Shown: positions 1 through 10,139 of the stretch, one piece after another
Position numbering within the stretch: position 1 is the first letter of the stretch
How the letters are laid out: every line of letters starts with the position of its first letter
Assembly (NCBI RefSeq): GCF_030269925.1
Contig: NC_085128.1
Span: forward strand, 808,501 to 872,500
DNA: 64,000 nt
Origin: Bombyx mori
Taxonomy: Eukaryota; Arthropoda; Insecta; Lepidoptera; Bombycidae
Direction: 5' to 3'
Made by a program: the position numbers and the translations under genes
Notes under the pieces: model-generated
What the model was told of the DNA's origin: nothing
The model's input: only the letters and a program-made list of their open reading frames with translations
Databases searched by the model: none

Positions 1-99
1 CTCCTCAAGTTCTGAAAATACCATTTTTTGTTGTAGGTGTACAAAACAAATGAAAAAGTTAAAACTTAGAATCACTTTAACATTTTTTGCTTAATATTT

Positions 100-240
100 G
101 ATTGTCATTGTAGACAGACAAGCATATCCACCACTTGATAATGAGTGGTTAGCGCTGCTCACGGTTACATAGCCATGAGCACAGTCAAACCGTTGCCTGC
201 ATATACGAAGTTTTGAACACCCACATTCAGGTCTACATTA
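100..240 (-). repeat. Degenerate 3' tail of the CR1/Jockey-group LINE seen at 7858-8515
   Basis: The stretch resembles the conserved tail (gagtggttaccg, then catgga, then gccaag and ccgctgcct) found in better copies at 14708-14823 and 16105-16214, but it is strongly diverged. It is probably an old 5'-truncated copy. Confidence 0.5.
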
Positions 241-539
241 GGTCAGACAATCTAATCGTTTTCGACAAAATCCTTCCTTCCACAAAAGTGCTACCTATAC
301 ACTAGACTTTTTACGGTATGCTTCGTTAAGTAGAGGGACTCATGAGCACACGACCTAAGATGGCTTCGCCGCAGTAGTTTGCAAGACTGTAGTGCCGAGC
401 CGTATAAGCTTACGACATTTCTTAAGATAAGATTCAAATTGAGAATTAGGAAATAAACAGAGAAATGGACAAGGATACTGTCACAGTTAAGTACCTTTTT
501 ATTCTTTGTTAGCAAATCTTATTTTTATTGGGGTCTACC

Positions 540-807
540 CCTTAAGAATAACTAAATAAATATTTACTAACAATCACGCCACGTTAACTGGTCCCGTGCT
601 AAGTTCGTAAAGAACTTGTGGTACAGGTACCAGATAACGGATATAAATGTAAGATTTGTATTATACACATACATATATTTAATATACATCCATAACCCTG
701 GAAAAGACATTTATATTTATCATACAAATATCTTCCCTTGGCGGGATTCGAACCCGCGACCCCCTTGTGTAGTGACCATGTCACTTGCCACTGCACAAGA
801 CGGCCTT
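540..807 (-). repeat. tRNA-derived SINE, full length
   Basis: Read on the minus strand the element begins with a tRNA-like head. An A-box-like segment (gtgcagtggcaagtga) is followed by a clear B box, ggttcgaatcccg, at about 738-750. An AT-rich body runs down to about 540. This is the RNA polymerase III promoter layout of a SINE. The head does not fold as a convincing working tRNA, so it is not called as one. The family differs from the Bm1-type SINE that dominates the window. Confidence 0.7.
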
Positions 808-1439
808 TAATAGAATCTATTTTATTAAAAGGCGCAAGTACGACAATTTGATGAGGAGGAGGAAAATCGAGCGCTCTCAAAAAAGTCTTTTGTTTTTTGT
901 TCAAATAGTACAATAGACTGTATCATATAATACGAGTACCTTGACTTAATAAATTGTTTCGCCTCGTATTGTGTCCCTTCAGTAAAATATCTTTTTGACG
1001 TTTCTATTTGACTACAGATTGAGTTAGTGCACCAAACTCTAATTCACATGCTACACACAATAATTGACATATTGTTATAAAAAATAATATTTTCGATTTA
1101 TTTCTCTCTATGTATACATATTAAAGAATCATTTCTATCTATTTAAGTAATAAGACAAAATCGCTTCAATATCTCGACAAAAAGTTCATTGGCATTTACA
1201 ATCTTCACAAATTATAATAGATAGATAATTGTAGGATTGGTAAGAACTAAACGTTTGAAAAGAGTTTGGAACGGAGAGTTAAGATGTGAGTGAGAGAAAA
1301 CGGAAAGAAAGAGAGAAGAGAATGACAGACAGAATGACAGAGAATAGGAAGATGGCGAGGACGGTGGAAAAATGAGCAAGACGTAATAAATAATTAATAC
1401 ACAGAAGGCCATTCAAACGAGGAAATCATATTTGAAACT
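808..1439. other. No gene seen; AT-rich sequence with a purine-rich run
   Basis: No exon with splice sites and no known repeat was recognised. The stretch at 1270-1350 is rich in GA on the plus strand and gives a serine-rich frame that looks meaningless. Confidence 0.5.
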
Positions 1440-1676
1440 TTTTTTCAGCCCACTGAGGTCGATTGCTGGATATAGGCCTCCCCCAAGCTTCACCATAATA
1501 ACCGGTCCCGTGCAATCTGCGTCCAGCGGATTCACACGCCTTTCAGCAGGTCGTGGACTCACCTCGCGAGAGGTTTACCCACGCTGTGCATTCCAGTACG
1601 CGGTCGCCACTCAAGAACTTTTCGGCCCCAGCAGCCATCTGTTCTACGAGCTATGCGCCCTGTCCACTACTATTTA
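1440..1676 (-). pseudogene. Degenerate 3' end of an RTE-clade LINE
   Basis: On the minus strand the fragment resembles the end of the RTE reverse-transcriptase ORF seen at 17106-18371: a tract like GDRVLE, then GEAWG next to the end of the ORF. Several stops and shifts are present. The piece is 5'-truncated and dead. Confidence 0.5.
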
Positions 1677-1689
1677 AATCTTGCAATCC

Positions 1690-2798
1690 TCTGAGCCATT
1701 GCTCTTTGAGTGACATTGAACAATCCGTACGCAGGCGCAGGGACCCCAGTAACCGTACTCGTAGAGCTCGGCAAAGAGTTGGACGTGAAACCTAACACAT
1801 GCATCAGCGGGCTGAGTTTCTCGCCCAATCTTCTCAGCAGTTCGCAACTCCGACCCTGTATTAGATTTCTTCGCGAAGCAGCTGCCTTTGGGTTGTTGAA
1901 GGTCTGCAGGAGAGAGCCACATCCGGGCTGCCACCAGTGCGGGTACCCGGACGATGACGCGCAGCACGCGCTCGAAACGTGCCCGCGTTGGGAGCACTCG
2001 CGGCGAGATCTCGTCGCGGTGCTGGGGAGAAACCTCTCCCTGCGGGCTGTCGTCGCCCGCATGTTAGAGGATCAGAGCTCGTGGGAGGCCATGGCCAGGT
2101 TTTGTGACCTAGTAATGGCGTCCCGTGAGGTTGAGGAGCGTGAAAGGGAGTGGGATCCCTCTTCAGCACCTCAGCGCAGAAGGCGGGATGGCCGGCGCGG
2201 GCGTGAAGCTCCCGCTCAGCCCCCGTAGGGACTATCAGGTGGCGGGTGCGGGGGCGCCCGGTACTCGACTGTCGGTCCGGTGGTGGGGCGGTGCAAGGTG
2301 GCTCCTGTGCGCCGCCCTCGGTGTATCTCCCGAAATGATGTCCTTCGGGATTTTCCCGGAGATGAAATCCCGTCTTATCATCAGGACGGGTACCGGCGAA
2401 GGCGGACTTTCGGCGCGCACTGCGGTACCATAGGTCTGGTGTAGCCGGTGTGGTGGAGCTCGATGGGGTTTAGTCGGTAGTCGTTCTGCGGGGCAAGTGC
2501 TTCGCGCGCCTTTTTCAAGGCGTAGTCTCTTGCGAGGAATTCGGGGAGGTGGAGGACCTCCTCGTCCCCCTCTTCCTCTCAGGAGGCGCCGGAGTCCGAC
2601 ATAACCCGGTTCGTTACCCCCCCGGACCGGGTATCCGTAAATGGTTCCCCAGCGTTAAAAAAAAAAAAAGGTCTCCTTTGGAGATGCTCGAGCAGCCGTT
2701 AGCTAATCTGACCCCTCTTTGCTGAGCCTTATCCAACTGTTATGTTGAAACAGTAAATACCTCCGGGCCACAAGTAATCCTTCAATCATAAAAAAAAG
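1690..2798 (+). repeat. Jockey (BMC1/L1Bm-like) LINE 3' fragment, split by an R1-clade insertion
   Basis: Positions 1725-1905 and 2670-2798 together match the tail of the Jockey LINE at 23217-23460. Shared features are the accgtactcgt tract, the tgagtttctcgcc core, and the end ccgggccac..ttcaatcataaaa. The match is interrupted at ggtct. That pentamer occurs at 1901-1905 and again at 2670-2674, so it is the target-site duplication of the insertion in between. Confidence 0.7.
1906..2669 (+). mobile_element. 5'-truncated R1-clade LINE 3' end inserted in a Jockey LINE
   Basis: The open frame up to the stop at about 2228 carries the C-terminal zinc knuckle of R1-clade ORF2, CHQCG followed by HALETCP (C-x2-C-x8-H-x4-C). 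After it come the FCDLVMASREVEEREREW tract and a basic end, as in R1-family proteins of Lepidoptera. A GC-rich 3' UTR follows and ends in a poly(A) at 2657-2669. Only the last 100 or so codons remain, so this is a dead 5'-truncated insertion. A ggtct duplication flanks it. Confidence 0.75.
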
Positions 2799-3235
2799 CA
2801 TTTCGATGGCCCCCATTGTAGAAAGAAAATGTGTTTTTATTTAATCTGCCCGCAAATTGTTTGAACAACTTTTACATACACAATATAAAAACAACCTCCC
2901 ACATCGCTCTTCTAAATTGAATAAGCTGATATGCGACTAATTATTTAAATGCAGTCCTCACTCCTTCACAACTTAAACACATCTTAATACCAACGGAGTA
3001 CCAACCGTGCGTATTAATGAACACATCTCACGTAAATTACCAAAAATATTCTTGAGACTTGTGCCCAACAAACAAATATAATTAGCATCAAGAATACTAT
3101 TACTTATTTAACACGTTCTCAGCATGATTATAGTTTTCGGATATAATCACATTTAGTGTACCCTAACCCTTATCAAACTTAAAAATCGTGATATGAATCC
3201 GTTTAAAAATAGAATCAGTTCCAAACAATACTCAC
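2799..3235. other. Intron sequence of the channel gene; nothing else seen
   Basis: AT-rich, with no ORF or recognised repeat. It lies downstream of the channel exon at 3236-3397 on the minus strand and is presumably part of the next intron. Confidence 0.4.
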
Positions 3236-3397
3236 ACTTGCAGCGATGCACTTCCTAACGCTCATGGGCAGCGCAGCAACAAAGGGTGAAGAATCAATAG
3301 CCCACAGATATACGTTCACGTCGAAATAGGCACCTGGTGTCAACGTGATCGGACTATCCAGCAACGTGATCTCATCTTGGTGATCATAAACATATAA
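3236..3397 (-). CDS. DEG/ENaC (pickpocket-type) channel, sixth recognised exon
   Basis: This 162-nt exon has a phase-0 start and end. It begins after ttttccag and ends before gtgagtatt. Its 54 codons read LYVYDHQDE, then SPITLTPGAYFDVNV, then LPMSVRKC. The motif -TPG-..V..-LP...R-C is characteristic of the extracellular palm/finger region of insect pickpocket channels. It follows in frame from the exon at 9070-9178. The product would be an amiloride-sensitive-type trimeric sodium channel subunit with two membrane spans and a large extracellular domain. The Cys-rich C-terminal part, the second membrane segment and the stop codon should lie beyond the left edge; none was found between 1 and 3235. 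Which ppk paralogue this is cannot be told. Confidence 0.8.
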
Positions 3398-3519
3398 CTG
3401 GAAAAATGAAATCTAATGATATAGCGATATAGTGTATAATTTATTACGGTCTTCTACTAATCAGGACAGCCTAAGCCATTTTTAAATTACGAGAGTTCTT
3501 GTTTTTTCATTTGGTTATG

Positions 3520-3740
3520 TATTTTTTAATACGCTTTTATTAGTTACAGACGTATGTTAGTATGTAAAGGAATCTTTGAAAAAAAAAAAAAAAAATTGAA
3601 ATTCAACCAAAGAATGAAAATAAATAATAGTTTAAAAAAACTAACAAAATACGCTTTTATAAAAAATCTAACTAAATATAGAAAATAAATTTTAACAAAT
3701 TTGAATTAAAAATAGAGTAAGAAAAAATTTTTTTATTGTA
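3520..3740 (-). repeat. Fragment of the hairpin-forming repeat seen at 11199-11760
   Basis: The segments aatacgcttttattagtta, aatagtttaaaaaaactaac and aaaatacgctttta, and the end at about 3738 (ttattgtaaaat), recur at 11199-11345 and, inverted, at 11425-11760. Only one arm is present here, and a Bm1-type SINE abuts it. Confidence 0.6.
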
Positions 3741-3744
3741 AAAT

Positions 3745-4092
3745 TGATTGATTTTATTGTTCACGATTGACTTCCACGGTGAAGGAATAACATCGTGTGA
3801 TAAAAATAAAACCCGCAAAATTATAATTTGCTTAATTACTGATGCTAGGACCCCTTGCGAATCCGCACGAGTGGGTGCCGGCGGTACCGCTGCCTTACCT
3901 ATTTCTACCGTGAAGCAATAATAATGCATTTCGGTTTGAACGGGGGGGCAGCCGTTGTAGCTATACTGAGACCTTAGAACTCATATCTCAAGGTGGGTGG
4001 CGCATTTACGTTGTAGATGTCTATGGGCTCCAGTAACCACTTAACACCGGGTGGGCTGTGAGCTCGTCCACCCATCTAAGGAATAAATAAAA
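3745..4092 (+). repeat. Bm1-type SINE, 5'-truncated
   Basis: It runs from the tgttcacgattgacttccac segment through gagtccgca..gggt and the caaggtgggtggcgcattta core to the end gctcgtccacccatctaag plus an A/T tail. It lacks the tRNA-like head. Confidence 0.75.
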
Positions 4093-4969
4093 AAACTTAT
4101 TGATATTAGTTTTAAATAAGACTTCAATATGTTGTTCGTAAAAACAAAAAACGACATATACAGTCTATTTTATAGTAAATTCGTTCAAAATTCTACATAG
4201 ATATTAATTTAATAATTGCAGATTTCTTCATCTCGGTCACCGCCGTTTTATTGACATTCTACATTAATTCGAACTGCTGTTCAAACAGCGCAAGCGCGGG
4301 AAAAGTGATAAAGGAAATCAATTTTCTTCACGAGATTTATAAAATAAAATATTTACTTATTTATTCCTAATCAAAACTCAAAGCCCACGTTCTTGTCTAA
4401 TTTGATAATTGTAGATCAACGGAGAGCGCCCTGTAGATTTTTTTAAGTAGCAACCAAAAGTTACGGAACCATCTGTTTTTTGAGAAGCTTGAGATATGTA
4501 TTAATGACCACCACTTTAGTGGTGGAAGGAAGGCTACAGGTGTATATTAAGAAAGAAGTATAAAAGCGTATTTAGCACAACAAAAATACGGTAAATATGT
4601 AATATCTTTACTTACAGTTAATAAAAAACTCAATAACTTACCACTCGTCACGCAAACACGAAATAAATCCCGGTAAACACTCAACAACAAGAGGGCTGTG
4701 AGTCATACATCTAAGCAATAAATAAATAAAAGAAGGAAAAATATCAATGGAAGAGGAAGTATATTTTCTTCGGTTTCCCTGAGTCGTAGACGTAGCAAAA
4801 CTGCCTTTACGTGATCACGGACTAGTGGTCGTCAATCGTCATTGTTAATATAATGACAATAAAGTGAAATTAAAACCGTAAAAATAGCATTAAGGAAAAG
4901 GAAGTATTAAAATATACTTATATATTCCCTAAGGTCCTTTGGATCTCATCTTATACCTTTAAACGAGCA
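4093..4969. other. Intron or intergenic AT-rich sequence; no gene seen
   Basis: No exon was recognised. A small palindrome, ccaccactttagtggtgg, lies at about 4508-4525. A SINE-tail-like trace (gggctgtgagtc..atctaagcaataaat) lies at 4690-4730. Confidence 0.4.
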
Positions 4970-5240
4970 ATTCTTGTATATTAATATATATGTATATAAT
5001 CTGAATCTCGGTAACGGCTCGAACGATTTTCATAAAATTTAGTATACAGGGGATTTCGGGGGCGATAAATCGATCTAGCTACGATTTATTTTCAGAAAAT
5101 GTTGTTTTATTCCTGTTTTCAATAATCAACTCTTCCCGACATCTATTGGCGAATAATAACACTATTTTTCTTAATTGAGGGCAACTAACCGCTTTAAAGA
5201 CACAACAAAATGGCGTTATCAAAAAAACTAGTCGTCATCT
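4970..5240. repeat. Possible Helitron-type fragment
   Basis: The tract ctcggtaacggctcgaacga, then attttcataaaatttagtat and gggggcgataaatcgatcta, resembles the 5' portion of Helitrons common in Lepidoptera, compared with aacggctgaaccgatttagc in the intact copy at about 32363. Neither terminus was defined. Confidence 0.4.
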
Positions 5241-5299
5241 AGTGTAACTAATACATGGCTATTAGTCAATGAACTTCTCAAATTTATTTTACCGACTAT

Positions 5300-6996
5300 C
5301 GCGCCTATATTAACAAATATATTTAATGAAATTTTGGAGACCGAAGACATCCCAGATGACTGGACAAGATCGACGATAATACTACTGCACAAAAAAGGGG
5401 ATAAAAGCGAAATCGGGAACTATCGACCAATTAGCTTAATGTCGAATATATATCAAATTTTTTCAACAATAATATTAGCTCGTGTAACGGTAAAACTAGA
5501 TGAAAATCAGTCAAAGGAGCAAGCTGGATTCAGAAGACCACAATAGACCACATTCATGTTCTAAGACAAATTTTACAAAAATATCAGGAATACAATAAAA
5601 TCTATTACATTACACAGTCAGGGAATAGAAGAAACATATATAAATATTCTCAAAAAGGTATACTCCCGGAGTACCGCACAAATTAGATTCGAAAGAACAG
5701 GTGAGGAATTCCCAACTGAACGAGGTGTTAGACAAGGAGATCCCATATCACCTAAGCTATTTTCAGCAGTTCTGGAGATGATATTCAGGCATCTCGAATG
5801 GAATGCAAATAATGGACTCAATATAAATGGGGAAAATTTAAACCACCTTCGCTTTGCTGACGACCTGATTCTATTTTCAGAGTGCCCGAAAAGATTAGAG
5901 GAAATGCTACAGCAACTATCAGATCAAAGTGCTAAAGCCGGGCTCTCAATAAATCCCACAAAAACGAAGCTTATGACAAATTCTTCAAAGGCATTCTTCT
6001 TCTTCTTCTTCCAGTGCCTCTTCAATCCTGAAGGTTGGCCGTTAGCTTTCTATATTCGTTTTTATCTGCAGCCAGCCGGAACAGCTGTTCGACGGAGGCA
6101 ATACCGGTCCACTCCCGGATATTCCGGAGCCATGATTTCTTTCTTCGCCCAGCACGTCTCTTTCCGTCCACTTTGCCCATAATTATCAACTGCAGCAGCA
6201 TGTATCGATCGTTCCTGAGCACGTGGCCGAGATACTCTATCTTGCGCTTTTTGATAGCAGGCAGCATTTTCCGGGACATATGAACGCGCTGAAGCACGGT
6301 TTCGTTCCTGACGGGAAACCACTGCACTAAATTCCCTAGTAGTTAGCTTCAAAGGTATACAACGTAAAATTAAACTCTAAACACATAGAATACGTTGACG
6401 AGTATGTCTACTTAGGACAGTTGATCTCCGCCACTGACAACATGCAAAAGGAAATTGATAGAAGAATTGCCAACACATGGAAGAGGTGTTGGTCCCTTAG
6501 TGAAGCTATAAAGGACAAAGAGATGTCCATAAAAGATAAAAGAAAAATCTTTAACTTGTGCATCCTACCCTGTTTGACGTACGGTTGCCAGACATGGGCG
6601 TTAACCGAAAAATTAATAAATAAAATACAGGTATGTCAGAACAACATAGAAAGAAGTGTCACTGGTGTCAAGAGAAGAGACAAAATGAGATTGTCGGAAA
6701 TAAAAAGATTTACTAAATTTAAAAACGCAATCCAAATAAGTAGAACGCTGAAGTGGAGATGGACAGGACATATCTTAAGAGAGAAATACGAGAAATGGAC
6801 CAAAATAATTACAGAGTGGTACCCACGGGATGGCTGTAGAAAAAAAGGAAGACAGCCAAAACGTTGGGAAGATGAAATAAAGAGTGTAGCCGGCCCGCAT
6901 TGGAGTCGAATGGCCAAAAATCGAGAATATTGGCAATCTTTAGAGGCGGCCTTTGTCGAGAGACAAGCTGTTTTTAAAACCACACCGAACGCCTAA
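5300..6996 (+). pseudogene. RTE-like LINE reverse transcriptase, broken
   Basis: The reverse-transcriptase blocks run in order on the plus strand. NYRPISLMSNIYQ is followed by EQAGFR at 5334-5546 and GVRQGDPISPKLF at about 5728-5766. LRFADDLILF with the catalytic AD-D pair is at about 5847-5880. YLGQLISATDN and the basic C-terminal KWRWTGHILR follow, ending at 6996. The endonuclease half is missing, frames shift near 5546 and 5600, and a second retroelement interrupts the ORF at 5992-6346. The organisation after the RT (LTYGCQTWALT, then WTGH and RWEDEI) matches the RTE clade. It sits in an intron of the channel gene, in the opposite orientation. Confidence 0.75.
5992..6346 (-). mobile_element. 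LINE 3' end nested inside the RTE-like LINE
   Basis: On the minus strand the fragment encodes a LINE C-terminus (IEYLGHVLRND, then RRAGRRKKSWLRNIREWTG, then RLAADKNEYRK), ending in a (GAA)n-type tail next to 5992. The sequence cttcaaagg occurs on both sides (5983-5991 and 6347-6355), a 9-bp target-site duplication. Across it the host LINE's reading resumes. Confidence 0.8.
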
Positions 6997-7319
6997 CGGA
7001 ATATTTGATTATAAATTGCACAGAAATTTAATTTATTATTAAGTAATGTATTAAGTTAGTAATTAGTAAGTAAAACAGTAATAAAGGCTTATTATTATTA
7101 TTAGTCAATAGGATTTTAAACAAGAATTACAAAGGCTGAATAATCCCTTCTTATGGTAAATCTGCAATCAAACATCAAGAACTTTGAGGTTGCACTTTAA
7201 TCTACGGTCTCGTAATTTTTAAATCGATCACGAGGTCAGTAGATCTGGAGGTGGCGGAGCTCTAAGTATACACACATAGTCACCTTAAAAAAATTGGCGA
7301 TAATTTTGTCGGTATTGCT
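6997..7319. other. 3' UTR of the RTE-like LINE and AT-rich intron
   Basis: The tail of the LINE ends with attattattatta at about 7090-7102. Nothing recognisable follows. Confidence 0.4.
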
Positions 7320-7500
7320 CATAGGGCGGTTTGTAGACCGAACGAAGGGTCAGGATTGTTAATAAAATATCGCTGAGATATCCACTTCGAGCTTAGAAAT
7401 GAGCGGCGGCATTTACTTGTAACATCTATGGTCTCCGATGACTACTAAGTACTAACTGGGCCGTCGAACGATCTATCTATTCAACAGAAACGTGTCACGA
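7320..7500 (+). repeat. Very degenerate Bm1-type SINE
   Basis: Traces of the SINE order remain: ggcggcatttac, then aacatctatggtctcc, then a diverged final segment. Confidence 0.4.
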
Positions 7501-7857
7501 ATAATTGAGGAATTTCAATTCTTCAAATCGATTTTCTATATTTAATTTGAATAAGGCTGGTTTTGTCGTCCACGCACCTCAATGGCAAAGTCCCGCCTTA
7601 GTTATTAGTAAGCAGATCACGTATGTAGATATTTTACATTATTGTTCTTGTTAGTTTTGATGTTAGGGAATCTCGTCGAGTATAAATTTCGCATATAATT
7701 TTGAAGACATAATTTAGTTATATGCAGAGATGAAACAAGCTCAATTGGACGATGTATTCTTGGTTGTTTCCATTCGAAACATTGTTATAGTAAATTGTCT
7801 AGAGTTTTTTATGAACATTTTTATATACGCCAATATGCTAGAATGGCGAAATATTTT

Positions 7858-8515
7858 TTTTTCTTTTTTATTGCCGCAAAGGCAGACGAGCATACGGCCC
7901 ACCTGATGGTGAGTGGTTACCGTCGCTCATGGACGTCAGCAATGCCAGGGGCAGAGCCAAGCCGCTGCCTACCGTTTAATACTCTCCACAAGCCTCGTTT
8001 AAAGAAGGACATGTCATAGCGCTCGGGAAACATCGTGGAGGGGAGCTCATTCCATAGCCGGATGGTACGTGGCAAAAAAGATCTCTCGAAACGCACTGTG
8101 GATGAACGTAGTGGCTCCAGGTAGTATGGATGAACTCTACTCTGGTGGCGGACGGTGCGATGGTAAAAACGAGATGTCGGTATCATCTCGAACAATTCCT
8201 CAGAGCACTCCCCATGGAACATAAGATATAGAATATAGAGGGAACCGAAGTCCCTCCGCAGACCCAGAGGTTCCAAACGATCCGTGAGAATGGGATTATC
8301 GACAATCCGAACGGCCCTCCTCTGTATGGAGTCAAATGAAAGAAGCTGGTATTTGGGAGCCCCGGCCCAGAGATGGGAGCAGTACTCCACGCGAGGCCGG
8401 ACTTGTGCTTTATAAAGCAAAAGCCTTTGTCCAGGCGTGAAGTACCGCTTCGCTCTGTTGAGGACTCCCAGCAATTTGTACGCCAATTTGGCTTTGCCTT
8501 CCATGAATCCATCCT
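7858..8515 (-). pseudogene. 5'-truncated CR1/Jockey-group LINE with RT C-terminus
   Basis: A minus-strand frame of about 195 codons (8504 to 7917) encodes the region after the reverse-transcriptase palm. It reads KLLGVLNRAKRYFTP, then RPRVEYCSHLWAGAPKYQL and IQRRAVRIV, and ends with a SFLPRTIRLWNELP segment typical of CR1/Jockey-group ORF2 proteins. Beyond the stop the 3' tail (gtaaccactcac, gggccgtatgctcgtctgcc, then poly(A)) matches many short solo tails in this window. This copy therefore identifies the parent of those tails. The catalytic part of the RT and the endonuclease are absent. Confidence 0.8.
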
Positions 8516-8544
8516 TTAATGAGTTAGGAACGATTTATACTGTT

Positions 8545-8800
8545 GTTAAACACAGCGTGGTGAACTGGTGGTAGGGCCTCTTGTGAGTCCGCGCGGTTAG
8601 GTACCACCACCCTGTCCATTTCTGCCGTGAAGCAGTAATGCGTTTCGGTTTGAAGGGTGGGGCAGCCGTTGTAACTATACTTGAGACCTTAGAACTTACA
8701 TCTCAAGGTGGGTGGTGTATTTACGTCGTAGATGTCTATGTGCTCCACTTAACAGCAAGTGGGCTGTTAGCTCATCCATCCATCTAAGCAATAAAAAAAA
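8545..8800 (+). repeat. Bm1-type SINE, 5'-truncated
   Basis: It runs from ggtggtagggcctcttgtga to atccatctaagcaataaaaa, with the full central core. Confidence 0.8.
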
Positions 8801-8864
8801 AACTATTCGTAGGAGAATTCATATTTGTGTTGGCTGGTTTGGCCAAAATTTGATTATCTTACGA

Positions 8865-8985
8865 AGCGTTGACCTAAAGAATAAGACAACCGGCGTAATC
8901 GTATCAACGTCGTCACTATATCGGTGTTCAAGTTTCGCAAACAGGTACCAATTTTCTAATGAAATACATAATACATGCTCACGAC
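8865..8985 (+). repeat. Head of a second Bm1-type SINE
   Basis: The tRNA-like head (cctaaagaataaga, then a decayed B box at gtgttcaagtttcgc) is followed by accaattttctaatgaaata and then breaks off. Confidence 0.55.
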
Positions 8986-9069
8986 ATAATACCAAAATAT
9001 CGGATAATATAAATGGATATTATGTTTAGTGAAGCTGACCCAAGTTTTACAATAAAAACATTATCTTAC

Positions 9070-9178
9070 CGAAAGGTAACCGCTGGCCAATGAATCCTTT
9101 TGCACGTCTACCATGACATTTAGAGCTTCCGTGATTTCGACACCGGATACATAATTGGTGGATTTGCCTGCGTGCGCT
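9070..9178 (-). CDS. DEG/ENaC (pickpocket-type) channel, fifth recognised exon
   Basis: This 109-nt exon lies between gttattttccag and gtaagata. One base completes the arginine codon split with the previous exon (AG plus A). Thirty-six codons follow, including NYVSGVEITEALNVMVDVQ and SGYLS, and the exon ends in phase 0. The segment matches the part of pickpocket proteins just before the -TPG- strand, where a hydrophobic GL-V-LDV stretch is followed by the first conserved palm strand. It is separated from the next exon by a 5.7-kb intron that holds several retroelements. Confidence 0.75.
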
Positions 9179-9348
9179 CTGGAAAATAACTATGTATTAA
9201 AGTTTTCAAAAAGTTATGTGGCATGTGGATGAAGAGAACGTATATCTGGGATAAAACATATCTACAAAAAAACAATACTCAAAAAAGCTAATAAGAAAAG
9301 GAACAAAATTTGTAAACGCTATGGGCCTATTTATGAAAACGTTACAAA

Positions 9349-9600
9349 TCGATGCCTCCAATGAACGCTAACTCCAAATTCGTAGATTTACAGGAGGAGC
9401 GTTTAAACGAAAAAAAATTATAAAATCTTTATTATTGCAGATATATTTATGGTTCTTTTTGTGTAACTAGCTGATTTACTCTTGCTTCGAACCCCATCAA
9501 TAATGATTAATTGTAATACTTTTAACATAGTGAAGCGATTTGCGTGAAAAACGACAATTTCAAAATTTTTAGTTAGAGTAGTGTTCATTGGAGGCATCGA
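9349..9600. mobile_element. Small inverted-repeat (MITE-like) element
   Basis: The 18-bp sequence tcgatgcctccaatgaac at 9349-9366 is repeated exactly inverted at 9583-9600. The pair bounds about 250 bp of AT-rich non-coding DNA. The flanks aaa(t) and aat suggest a short duplication of 3-4 bp. It lies in the intron between channel exons four and five. Confidence 0.6.
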
Positions 9601-9769
9601 AATGAAACCATGACTATGTGTTTTAATAGTAAATTACACAGCACGTATATTCACCCATAACTTAATTACGAACGTCAAATTTCCCCTGCCAAGAGCACAA
9701 GTGACCGAAAACTTGTAGAATTCCAATATAATACAGGGCAAAGTATGCTGAATATGAGGACTATGAAAA

Positions 9770-10090
9770 TTGCTTTTTTTTATTGCCCTTGTAGGCAGAC
9801 GAGCAAATTCAAATTCAAAATCATTTATTTCAACTTAGATGTCAGTATGACACACTTGTTGAATGTCAAAATAAAAATAACAATATTAACCACCGGTTCC
9901 AAAAAAAGCCACAGTCCTGAGAAGAACCGGCAAAACAAACTCAGCGGGCTTTTTTTTGTTTTTTTTTTTTTTTCTCATAATATTTCCTTTTTTTTTAATA
10001 GCATGCGGCTTAATTAATTGTGAGTGGTTACCGTCGCCCATGGACTTCAGCAATGCCAGGGGCAGAGCCAAGCCGCTGTCTACCGCTAAA
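9770..10090 (-). repeat. CR1/Jockey-group LINE tail split by another LINE tail
   Basis: The tail matching 7858-7980 is present as 9770-9807 and about 10004-10085. It is interrupted in the gacgagca motif. The copy resumes with a diverged agcatgcggc, consistent with a 4-bp agca duplication. Confidence 0.6.
9808..10003 (-). mobile_element. Jockey-like LINE tail with gagtttg..ccggttcttctca core
   Basis: It has the same layout as the copy at 63795-63960: aaattcaaattc repeats, ttgttgaatgtcaaa, gaagaaccggcaa, then actcagcgggc and a T run. It is a short 5'-truncated copy. Confidence 0.6.
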
Positions 10091-10139
10091 TTGTGGACCA
10101 TTTCAAGAATAACGAAGCAAAAAAAAAATTATGTTTAAA

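Noticed and set aside
735..806. A tRNA gene on the minus strand
   Set aside because: The B box is good, but the acceptor stem does not pair convincingly and a SINE body follows directly, so it was called a tRNA-derived SINE.
1670..2433. Several overlapping frames on both strands around the R1-type tail
   Set aside because: They are shadows in GC-rich retroelement DNA; only the plus-strand zinc-knuckle frame is meaningful.
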